10,500 bases of DNA, taken from assembly GCA_036265435.1 (NCBI GenBank), contig DATAPB010000307.1:1-10500 (forward strand), read 5' to 3'. Below are positions 5,604 to 10,500 of the stretch, piece by piece. Positions within the stretch are counted from its first letter, which is position 1. Each line of letters begins with the position of its first letter. Made by a program: the position numbers and the translations under genes. Source of the stretch: DASUPK01 sp036265435 (GTDB taxonomy: Bacteria > Actinomycetota > Thermoleophilia > Solirubrobacterales > 70-9). Under the pieces are notes generated by a model that was given only the letters and a program-made list of their open reading frames with translations, searched no databases and was not told the DNA's origin.

Positions 5604-6150
5604 CCGCGCTCATCTCCTCCTCGAGCTGCTTGATCGCCCGGTGGATGAGGACCTTGGTCGCTCCATCGGAGCGGCCCAGGGCCCTCGCGATCTCCCGATT
5701 GTCCATGGCGAGGGCGAAGCGCATGATCAGCGCATCGCGGCGGTCATCGGGAAGGCGCTGGAGGTGGTCCATGACGCTCTTCAGCTCCTCCCGCCCCTCG
5801 ACGATCTGCTCGGTGCCGTGGGGCGCGGCGATCGGCTCGCTCTCCTCGAGGACCCGCTGCGGGCGCCGCGCCCGGTCGCGGTGGTAGTTGGAGGCGAGAT
5901 TGTGCGCGATGCGGATGAGCCACGGGCGCAAAGGCCGGCCGTTCGACTCGCGGCGGGCGCGCTCGAAGTGCCGGTAGGCCTGCAGAAAGGCCTGTTCCGT
6001 GACGTCCTCCGCATCGTGGTGGTTGCCGATCCGGTAGTAGGAGTAGGAGTAGACGTCGCGCAGGTGATCGCGATAGAGGCGCTCGAACGCGCGGTCGAGC
6101 TCCGCCTTCGACTCCGTCGTGGACGCCGAGCCCTGATCCGAGTCGGACAC
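5593..6150 (-). CDS. ECF RNA polymerase sigma factor (second system)
   Basis: The 185-residue protein has ECF region 2 at about 21-92, with HHDAEDVTEQAFLQAYRHFE (44-63) and PWLIRIAHNLASNYHR (76-91). Region 4 lies at about 123-178, with LPDDRRDALIMRFALAMDNR (133-152) and a helix-turn-helix to 175. I chose the GTG at 6150: the in-frame ATG at 6276 would overlap the upstream plsC-gpsA gene by 89 bases and add a Pro/Arg-rich stretch with no family match. A TACGCT box ends six bases before this GTG, consistent with a leaderless transcript. Only 37 bases separate it from the upstream gene, so read-through is also possible. It overlaps the small membrane protein gene by 11 nt. ECF subgroup and target promoters are not determined. 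Confidence 0.9.
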   Translation of the reverse strand: MSDSDQGSASTTESKAELDRAFERLYRDHLRDVYSYSYYRIGNHHDAEDVTEQAFLQAYRHFERARRESNGRPLRPWLIRIAHNLASNYHRDRARRPQRVLEESEPIAAPHGTEQIVEGREELKSVMDHLQRLPDDRRDALIMRFALAMDNREIARALGRSDGATKVLIHRAIKQLEEEMSADGG

Positions 6151-6156
6151 GAAGCA

Positions 6157-6162
6157 AGCGTA
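6157..6162 (-). promoter_or_regulatory. Candidate -10 box of a leaderless promoter for the second ECF gene
   Basis: TACGCT on the minus strand is separated by six bases from the GTG start at 6150. There is no Shine-Dalgarno sequence and no clear -35. The spacing matches that before the genes at 289 and 9227. Confidence 0.4.
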
Positions 6163-6187
6163 CTCGCGGTCGCGTGACGGGCCCGGC

Positions 6188-7873
6188 TCATGCCGCACGA
6201 CCTCCTGCAGCGGGCTCCCGCCTGGCCCGCTCGGCCTGCCGGGCGCGCGCCATCCACTCGGTGGGCGAGATCTCACCGGCGATCAGTCCCGCCAGGCCGT
6301 CGAGCGCCGAGCTGCTCATCCCCGATTTCCGGACCGCTTCGGCGATCAGCGGCACCGAGTCGAGAGCCTCCGATGCCTGGCCGATGATCCCCGGGATCTG
6401 CTCGGCCGGCGTGCCCTCACCGAGCAGCTCGCCCGCGCGCCGGTTGCGGCTGCCCTCGGCCAGGATCGTCGCCGTCAGGTCGCCCACCCCGGCGATCCCG
6501 GCGAAGGTCTCGTGCTCGGCGCCGCGCGCCCGGGCATAGGCGACGCATTCGCGCCAGACCTGCGCGGTGGCGATGCCGGCGGCGTTCATCCCCTGGCCCC
6601 GGGCCGCCGCTCCGGCGAGTGCCGCGGCGTTCTTGGCGGCGCCGGCGACCTCCACGCCGATCATGTCCTCAGAGCGCTCGCAGACCAGCCCGGCCTCGTC
6701 GAACACGCTCCCGAGCTGATCGCGCAGGTCCGGATCGCGGCTGCCCAGGACAAGAGCGGCCGTGCCCGAGACCGCTTCCCTCGCGTGCGCGGGGCCGCCG
6801 AGCGAGGCGATAGCGCGCGCCCGGACCCGCTCGGAGACGTACTCGGATGGCAGCGCCGCCATCGGGGCGACCATCCCCTTGCTGAGCAGGAGGACGGAGG
6901 CGCGCTGGCCAACCCGATCGCCGATTGCCCCCACGGCCTGCGGCAGCGCTGCGGAGGGGACGGCGAGGACGACGAGGTCGATGCCCGCGAGCTCGATGTC
7001 CGCCGCCCGCTTGACGGTCAGGGAGTCGGGCAGCGGGATGCCCGGGAGGTACTGCTCGTTCGTGCGGGTTTCGTTCATCTCCTCGGCCCGTTCCGGGGTG
7101 CGGGTCCCGAGCTGCACGTCGAGGCCGCCCCGCGCGAGCAGCACCGCGACGGCTGTGCCCCAGCTGCCGGCGCCGATCACCGCGGCCTTGCGGAGCGGAG
7201 GCAGGCCACCGAGCCACTCCCACTGCAGCTCGATCACCGGCCACACGCGGGCGCCCACCGAGTTCGCGAGCGCTGGGGAAGGGTCCTCGGTGCGCGGAAA
7301 GGTGAGCGCGCGGCCCATCCGGACCCTGACCTTCTTCGGCCGGATCTTCCAGCCGCGGCGGACCCGCTCGGAGCCGTGGACGGCGACAGGCAGCACGGCC
7401 GCTCCGGTCTCCAGCGCGAGCCTGCCGAAGCCGCGCCTGGGCCGCCCGAGCGAACCTGTGGGGTGGCGTGTGCCCTCCGGGAAGATGCAGATCGCGCCGC
7501 CGCGCTCGAGGACCCCGCGGGAGGTGATCAGCGTCTGATCGTCGGACTGGCCGCGGCGCACCGGATACGCGCCGAGCCGGTTGAGGATCCAGCCCTGCCA
7601 GCGCTTCTCGAAGAGCTCGACCTTGGCGACGTAGTGCAGCGGCCGTCTCCAGGGCAGTGAGGCGCCGATCACGAACGGATCGAGGAAGCTGCGGTGGTTG
7701 GCCGCGACGATCAGGGGGCCGTTGACCTTGCCGTGCTCACGGCCGATCCGCTCGAGCCGGAAGTAGACGAGGAAGAAGGGGACGAGGATCAGGCGCGCGA
7801 GCCAGTAGAGCGGACGGTTTACGCCATGCTCGCGCGTGAAGCGGTGGTAGGTGAGCAGTCTCTCGTCGTCCAT
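6188..7873 (-). CDS. gpsA: Fused 1-acyl-glycerol-3-phosphate acyltransferase (PlsC-like) and glycerol-3-phosphate dehydrogenase (GpsA)
   Basis: This 561-residue protein joins two phospholipid-synthesis enzymes. Residues 22-40 are hydrophobic and may anchor it to the inner face of the membrane. The acyltransferase domain (about 45-200) has the catalytic NHRSFLD (59-65, the HX4D motif), the substrate-binding FPEGTR (131-136) and a third block at VLPVAVHGSER (160-170). From about 228 a complete GpsA follows. It has the NAD(P)-binding GAGSWGTA (234-241), SKG (331-333) and LGGPAHA (358-364), the catalytic Lys414 in AAKN, GVGDLTAT (462-469) and SRNRRAGELLG (475-485). GpsA reduces dihydroxyacetone phosphate to sn-glycerol-3-phosphate; the PlsC family acylates lysophosphatidate to phosphatidate. 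One acylation step (normally PlsY) lies between them, so the fusion links non-consecutive steps unless the acyltransferase accepts glycerol-3-phosphate. All key residues are present in both halves and no frameshift is evident. The ATG at 7873 follows an 82-bp intergenic gap. Confidence 0.94.
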   Translation of the reverse strand: MDDERLLTYHRFTREHGVNRPLYWLARLILVPFFLVYFRLERIGREHGKVNGPLIVAANHRSFLDPFVIGASLPWRRPLHYVAKVELFEKRWQGWILNRLGAYPVRRGQSDDQTLITSRGVLERGGAICIFPEGTRHPTGSLGRPRRGFGRLALETGAAVLPVAVHGSERVRRGWKIRPKKVRVRMGRALTFPRTEDPSPALANSVGARVWPVIELQWEWLGGLPPLRKAAVIGAGSWGTAVAVLLARGGLDVQLGTRTPERAEEMNETRTNEQYLPGIPLPDSLTVKRAADIELAGIDLVVLAVPSAALPQAVGAIGDRVGQRASVLLLSKGMVAPMAALPSEYVSERVRARAIASLGGPAHAREAVSGTAALVLGSRDPDLRDQLGSVFDEAGLVCERSEDMIGVEVAGAAKNAAALAGAAARGQGMNAAGIATAQVWRECVAYARARGAEHETFAGIAGVGDLTATILAEGSRNRRAGELLGEGTPAEQIPGIIGQASEALDSVPLIAEAVRKSGMSSSALDGLAGLIAGEISPTEWMARARQAERARREPAAGGRAA

Positions 7874-7909
7874 GCCTGTCGCCTTGCTTCGGACGGCAGT
7901 AGATCGAAA

Positions 7910-7939
7910 CCCCGCACGCCTGGCCAGTTACAGGTGGGG
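7910..7939 (-). terminator. Weak hairpin downstream of the alcohol dehydrogenase-like gene
   Basis: CCCC (7910-7913) pairs with GGGG (7936-7939), and inner CCTG (7919-7922) with CAGG (7931-7934), with an asymmetric internal loop and an 8-nt end loop. It lies in the 82-bp gap before plsC-gpsA and could separate the two transcripts. The stem is imperfect and has no T-run. Confidence 0.3.
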
Positions 7940-7955
7940 TGCGCCGTTATGACGG

Positions 7956-8990
7956 CTACCAGGCCGCCGCCAGAATCCCTTCCAGGTCCGCGCGCTCCAC
8001 CTCGCCGGGAGTCATCTGCTGCAGCTCGGGCCGCGCCATCGCGACGTCGACCACCTCGTCGATCCGATCGCGGTCCGCTCCCACCTCGCCGAGCCGGCGA
8101 TGCCCGGCGAGTTCGTCGATCCGCTCTCTGAGCCCGTCCGGATCGGTGCCGAGGACCTCGGCCAGCGCCTCGACCTGCTCAGGAGCACGCTGGCGCATCG
8201 CCTCCGTGGTGTGCGGAAGCAGCGCCGCGTACGTCTCGGCGTGCGGGACGCCGAGGACGCGAACCGTCGTCTGTCCCAGCACGTGGTGGAGCGCGAAGCC
8301 CGCCCGGTCGACGGCGAGCGCGCAGAGCAGTGCGCCGAGGGCGAGCGCGCCGCGGTCGCGCTGCTCGGGCGGCTGATCGAGCGCGCCGGCGATCAGCTCG
8401 GCGCCCCGGAGCGCCGTCGCACGTGAGATCGGGTCGGCGAGCGGGGTGTAGAGGGAGTCGGCGCCGTGCGCGAGGGCATTCATCGCCGTTGCCCGCAGCT
8501 GCGGCTCGGGCGCGCTGGTCATCGCGTCCGCATAGGCGATGACCAGAGAGGGTCTGACGAAGCCCGAGACCTCCGACTCCCGGCCGGCCGGCAGCCGGTG
8601 GAAACCGGTTATCGGCGCGCCGGAGAGCGTGGTCGGGATCGCAGCCACGTCCGCGCCTGTGACCGAGGCGACAGCCTTGGCCGAGTCGATCACCCGGCCG
8701 CCGCCCAGGGCAACCAGGCGATCGGCTCCGGCCCCGTCGACGAGGTCGGCCGCCGCCCGGTCGACCGGCGCGTCCGCCACCTCGTGGATTCCCACCGCGG
8801 CCTCACGAAGCTGCGGGGCGTCAGCGAGCGCTCGCCCGGTCGAGAGGAGCTCGAAGTCCTCCCACCCCAGCCGCGCCAAAGCCTGGACCGGCTCGGTGAT
8901 CGGGCCGCCGTAGACGAGAATCGTCCGCAGGTCGTCGGAGTACTCGACCCACTCCCCGCTCGGGGGCGGTTTGAGATCGCTCAGGGTCAA
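7956..8990 (-). CDS. Iron-containing alcohol dehydrogenase / maleylacetate reductase-like protein
   Basis: The 344-residue protein has the group III alcohol dehydrogenase layout. An N-terminal dinucleotide-binding half carries LVALGGGRVIDSAKA (92-106) and PTTLSGAPITG (119-129). The C-terminal helical half holds the metal-site histidines H175 (MNALAHGADSLY), H236 (HHVLGQ) and H250 (PHAETYAALLPH). The first ligand, Asp in FucO-type enzymes, appears as Asn171; the overall pattern resembles maleylacetate reductases, which reduce maleylacetate to 3-oxoadipate with NAD(P)H in aromatic catabolism. No other catabolic gene is nearby, so the substrate is open. The only start giving full length is TTG at 8990, one base past the 3' end of tRNA-Thr on the same strand. 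CTG codons at positions 3 and 21 and a TTG at 39 are weaker alternatives. It is probably transcribed from the tRNA promoter. Confidence 0.88.
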   Translation of the reverse strand: MTLSDLKPPPSGEWVEYSDDLRTILVYGGPITEPVQALARLGWEDFELLSTGRALADAPQLREAAVGIHEVADAPVDRAAADLVDGAGADRLVALGGGRVIDSAKAVASVTGADVAAIPTTLSGAPITGFHRLPAGRESEVSGFVRPSLVIAYADAMTSAPEPQLRATAMNALAHGADSLYTPLADPISRATALRGAELIAGALDQPPEQRDRGALALGALLCALAVDRAGFALHHVLGQTTVRVLGVPHAETYAALLPHTTEAMRQRAPEQVEALAEVLGTDPDGLRERIDELAGHRRLGEVGADRDRIDEVVDVAMARPELQQMTPGEVERADLEGILAAAW

Positions 8991-8991
8991 G

Positions 8992-9064
8992 AGCCCGGAG
9001 TGGGACTCGAACCCACAGCCTGCCCCTTACAAGGGGGCTGCTCCACCAGTTGAGCTATCCGGGC
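8992..9064 (-). tRNA. tRNA-Thr (anticodon UGU)
   Basis: Read on the minus strand this is a 73-nt cloverleaf. The acceptor stem GCCCGGA/TCCGGGC has 7 perfect pairs, the D stem is GCTC/GAGC, and the anticodon stem GCCCC/GGGGC carries loop CTTGTAA. The variable loop is 5 nt, and the T stem GTGGG/CCCAC has loop TTCGAAT. Anticodon TGT at 34-36 reads ACA/ACG threonine codons. CCA is not encoded. The next gene starts one base beyond the discriminator base. Confidence 0.97.
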
Positions 9065-9073
9065 GCCTCGGAC

Positions 9074-9079
9074 AGGGTA
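9074..9079 (-). promoter_or_regulatory. Candidate -10 box of the tRNA-Thr promoter
   Basis: TACCCT on the minus strand lies nine bases before the 5' end of the tRNA, which would give a very short 5' leader for RNase P. The -35 region is poor (CTCCTT-like). Confidence 0.4.
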
Positions 9080-9188
9080 GGCGCGGACCCAGCCTGAAGG
9101 AGGGACAGCTACTCCTCGTCGTCCGTGCCGTCGTCGTCGACGTAGTCGTCGCCCCCGGGGCCGCCCCCCACCCGCAAATCCGTGCCTG

Positions 9189-9198
9189 GACACGTGTC
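9189..9198. promoter_or_regulatory. Perfect 10-bp palindrome GACACGTGTC, operator-like
   Basis: The palindrome spans about -38 to -29 relative to the GTG at 9227 if that gene is leaderless, which places it on the -35 region. This is a typical position for a repressor site. No regulator gene is adjacent. Confidence 0.35.
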
Positions 9199-9214
9199 TG
9201 CGGCAGTCGCCGCC

Positions 9215-9220
9215 TAGACT
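9215..9220 (+). promoter_or_regulatory. Candidate -10 box of a leaderless promoter
   Basis: TAGACT ends six bases before the GTG at 9227. It has the conserved TANNNT pattern and the same spacing as the boxes before the genes at 289 and 6150. No Shine-Dalgarno sequence is present. Confidence 0.45.
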
Positions 9221-9226
9221 GGCCGC

Positions 9227-9550
9227 GTGCCCAGACCGCACAAATTCGGTGACTCCATCAGGGACCCCGCTGCCGCCGCGGAACGCGGCAGATGGCTCGC
9301 CCGCGGTGCCTGGCTCCTGGCGGCGGCGGAGGTCGTGGTCGCGGTGCGCAACCACGTCACCGACCGTCTCAGCGCCAAGGAGCGCCAGCGGATGCTCGAG
9401 ATCGTCCGCTCGTCGAAAGGGCGTCCCTCGAACCTCTCGGATCGTGAGCGGAAGGAGCTCCGCGCATTGCTGGGCAAGGTCGAGCCCGGAGAGCTCGCCA
9501 AGAAGGTCGCGACGAGCCCGTTCGCGGGCCGGGTAAGGCGCCGCAGATAG
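9227..9550 (+). CDS. Small basic uncharacterised protein
   Basis: The 107-residue product is unnamed. A short N-terminus (1-20) leads to one moderately hydrophobic helix at about 23-41 (WLARGAWLLAAAEVVVAV). This is followed by a charged region with LSAKERQRMLEIVRSSKGRP (49-68) and NLSDRERKELRALLGKVEP (70-88). The C-terminus ends in a run of arginines. The two helix-forming segments around SKGRPSNLS could form a small helix-turn-helix-like or ribosome-binding module; this is speculation. The GTG start is supported by the TAGACT box six bases upstream. It converges with the SigH-like gene across a strong terminator. Codon-position composition and the sense of the helices fit a real gene; I recall similar hypotheticals in Thermoleophilia but cannot confirm it. 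Confidence 0.75.
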   Translation: MPRPHKFGDSIRDPAAAAERGRWLARGAWLLAAAEVVVAVRNHVTDRLSAKERQRMLEIVRSSKGRPSNLSDRERKELRALLGKVEPGELAKKVATSPFAGRVRRRR

Positions 9551-9552
9551 AC

Positions 9553-9582
9553 GACGGCCGCCCTTGGGAGGCGGCCGCCGTC
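9553..9582. terminator. Strong bidirectional terminator hairpin
   Basis: CGGCCGCC (9555-9562) pairs perfectly with GGCGGCCG (9570-9577), an 8-bp all-GC stem with a 7-nt loop. The flanking GACGG/CCGTC offers an alternative outer pairing. It lies between the stops of two convergent genes (9550 and 9605). No T-run follows. Confidence 0.7.
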
Positions 9583-9604
9583 CCGTGCTTACCTTGGGGA
9601 AGCC

Positions 9605-10303
9605 CTAGATCTTCACGGCCCTCGAGTCGAGGTGGATGCCCACCTTGCGCTTGACGCGCTGGAGCGCGTTGTCGACGGTCTTGGTGTCGCATTCGAGCCG
9701 CTCCCCGATCACCTCGTAGGAGTGCCCATCGAGGTAGAGCGCCAGGACGTGGCTCTCGAGATCCGACAGGACGCTGGTGAGGCAGGCGACGAGGCTCTCC
9801 AGCTCCTCGCCGGCGATCACCTGGTTCGCCGGATCGCGGACAGATGGGCCCGGGAGGACCTCCTCCAGGGTCGTCTCCGAGTCCGGGCCCGCCGCCGCGG
9901 GCGTCTGGCTGAACGAGACGTACTGGTTGAGCGGGGTGTGCTTGTTGCGGGTCGCGGTCTTGACCGCGGTGATGATCTGCCGCGTGATGCAGAGCTCGGC
10001 GAAGCCGCGGAAGCTCGACTCGCGCTCGGGCCGGTAGTCGCGAATCGCCTTGAAGAGACCGAGCATTCCCTCCTGCATGAGGTCGTCGGCGTCGCCGCCG
10101 AGCAGGAAGTAGGACGAGGACTTGACGCGAACGAAGCGCCGATAGCGGCGCACCAGCTGGTCGTACGCGTCGGTCCTGCCGTTCTTGGCGAGGGCGACGA
10201 GAAACTCGTCATCCGGGCCCGGTCCATGGTGGCGGGCGCCGTCGGGAACCGCACGGCCCTGCACCACCGCATGCTCTTCGGTGCTTGGGGTAGGAACTGC
10301 CAC
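9605..10303 (-). CDS. sigH: SigH-like RNA polymerase sigma factor (Bacillus sigma-30 type)
   Basis: The 232-residue protein closely follows Bacillus SigH. Region 2 contains SSSYFLLGGDADDLMQEGML (62-81), GLFKAIRDYRPERESSFRGF (82-101) and AELCITRQIITAVKTATRNK (102-121), motifs almost identical to SigH. A variable linker follows at 130-160, then region 4 with LESHVLALYLDGHSYEVIGE (182-201) and the helix-turn-helix to about 220. Residues 1-28 are an extra, low-complexity N-terminal stretch. The GTG start at 10303 is supported by an excellent ribosome-binding site. In Bacillus SigH drives stationary-phase and early sporulation genes; in non-sporulating actinobacteria its role is unknown. No anti-sigma gene is adjacent. 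A TTGACA-N18-TAGGCT promoter and a structured leader of about 105 nt suggest control at transcription and translation. The gene ends at a strong terminator. Confidence 0.93.
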   Translation of the reverse strand: MAVPTPSTEEHAVVQGRAVPDGARHHGPGPDDEFLVALAKNGRTDAYDQLVRRYRRFVRVKSSSYFLLGGDADDLMQEGMLGLFKAIRDYRPERESSFRGFAELCITRQIITAVKTATRNKHTPLNQYVSFSQTPAAAGPDSETTLEEVLPGPSVRDPANQVIAGEELESLVACLTSVLSDLESHVLALYLDGHSYEVIGERLECDTKTVDNALQRVKRKVGIHLDSRAVKI

Positions 10304-10308
10304 AGCAA

Positions 10309-10319
10309 CCTCCTCCTCT
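10309..10319 (-). promoter_or_regulatory. Strong ribosome-binding site of the SigH-like gene
   Basis: AGAGGAGGAGG on the minus strand ends five bases before the GTG at 10303. It decides this start over possible in-frame alternatives. Confidence 0.8.
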
Positions 10320-10333
10320 GACGAGAGTTGTGT

Positions 10334-10360
10334 GGCGCCCAGTTCCTCCCCTGAGGCGCC
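10334..10360 (-). promoter_or_regulatory. Hairpin in the sigH leader with a GGGAGGAA loop
   Basis: GGCGCC (10355-10360) pairs with GGCGCC (10334-10339), and CAG/CTG extends the stem to nine pairs with one bulged base. The eight-base loop in the mRNA reads GGGAGGAA, a Shine-Dalgarno-like sequence 30-55 nt before the start codon. Folding is judged by eye. Confidence 0.4.
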
Positions 10361-10415
10361 GGATGTGGGCGCTCCATCAGGCTCGACCTGAGGTTCACCC
10401 TTTATCTGCCGGAGC

Positions 10416-10445
10416 AGCCTAATGCCGGGGATTCGCGGATGTCAA
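10416..10445 (-). promoter_or_regulatory. Housekeeping-type promoter of the SigH-like gene
   Basis: TTGACA (10445-10440) is a perfect -35; an 18-base spacer leads to TAGGCT (10421-10416) as -10. The expected start is near 10409, giving a leader of about 105 nt. This is the best sigma-70 promoter in the window. Confidence 0.75.
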
Positions 10446-10462
10446 GCACCGTTCGGAGCCGA

Positions 10463-10478
10463 TGCAATTCTCGTTGCA
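10463..10478. promoter_or_regulatory. Dyad TGCAA-N6-TTGCA upstream of the sigH promoter
   Basis: The 16-bp inverted repeat is centred about 61 bases upstream of the predicted start near 10409, a common position for an activator. The rest of 10479-10500 holds a purine run (AGGAGGAG at 10489-10496) but no gene I can support. Confidence 0.3.
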
Positions 10479-10500
10479 GCCGCGGCGCAGGAGGAGCCGC

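Noticed and set aside
5278..6177. + strand open frame opposite the second ECF system
   Set aside because: It covers the ECF sigma gene and its partner in antisense and shows no conserved features.
6151..6276. Upstream ATG at 6276 as start of the second ECF sigma factor
   Set aside because: It would overlap plsC-gpsA by 89 bases and add a Pro/Arg-rich stretch outside the family; GTG 6150 has a -10 box and gives normal length.
6512..7660. Long + strand open frame (382 codons) across the plsC-gpsA gene
   Set aside because: It is the antisense shadow of a gene with clear catalytic motifs; its translation is low-complexity Arg/Ala/Gly with no family features.
9112..9150. GTC-rich stretch considered as a tandem repeat or CRISPR-like element
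   Set aside because: The units are irregular triplets without spacers; this is codon-type low complexity.
9817..10398. Leader frame starting at GTG 10398 in the sigH mRNA, considered as a regulatory upstream ORF
   Set aside because: It runs 193 codons through sigH in another frame with an Arg/Ser-rich translation, typical of a shadow frame.
10489..10496. AGGAGGAG as the ribosome-binding site of a + strand gene beyond the window
   Set aside because: No start codon is visible before the window ends, so it cannot be supported.
1..10500. Mobile elements, prophage or genomic island
   Set aside because: I found no transposase, integrase, long direct or terminal repeats, and composition looks even. 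A tRNA is present, but no integrase or tRNA fragment repeat accompanies it.

Overview
The window is strongly GC-rich chromosomal DNA with densely packed genes, many short 4-11 nt overlaps, GTG/TTG starts and few Shine-Dalgarno sites. Three things point to a deep-branching actinobacterium of the Thermoleophilia/Solirubrobacterales type: a Bacillus-SigH-like sigma factor, a SigK/RskA-type ECF pair, and apparently leaderless genes with TANNNT -10 boxes. This placement is inference from gene content. I see no insertion sequence, phage gene, CRISPR array or integration site.

Left part (1-2550). A pterin-4a-carbinolamine dehydratase, cut by the window edge, diverges from a cobalamin-binding-like periplasmic-binding-fold protein that lacks a signal peptide. 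Downstream on the + strand are an SRPBCC-domain protein with a long disordered tail and a coupled small protein with a Cys-rich motif of unknown function. A hairpin closes this block against a convergent minus-strand operon.

Centre (2550-6190). The minus strand encodes an ECF sigma factor, its RskA-type membrane anti-sigma factor (GTGA overlap) and, 41 nt further on, a rhomboid intramembrane protease with an N-terminal zinc-binding domain. A four-helix DUF4383 membrane protein diverges from the sigma gene. A second minus-strand pair follows: another ECF sigma factor overlapping a small protein with one membrane segment and no Cys or His, probably an unrecognised anti-sigma factor.

Right part (6190-10500). 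A single ORF fuses a PlsC-type acyltransferase to glycerol-3-phosphate dehydrogenase (GpsA), two steps of phospholipid synthesis. Upstream lies an iron-containing alcohol dehydrogenase/maleylacetate reductase-like gene whose TTG start is one base beyond the 3' end of tRNA-Thr(UGU). A small basic protein and a SigH-like sigma factor converge on a strong terminator. The SigH-like gene has the best promoter in the window (TTGACA-N18-TAGGCT), a long structured leader and a strong ribosome-binding site.

Three sigma genes in 10 kb, two paired with membrane partners and one of those followed by a membrane protease, make this a signalling-rich stretch. The other genes are metabolic or uncharacterised. 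The most useful leads are the sigma/anti-sigma/rhomboid string, the Cys-free anti-sigma candidate, the PlsC-GpsA fusion and the tRNA-mRNA junction.
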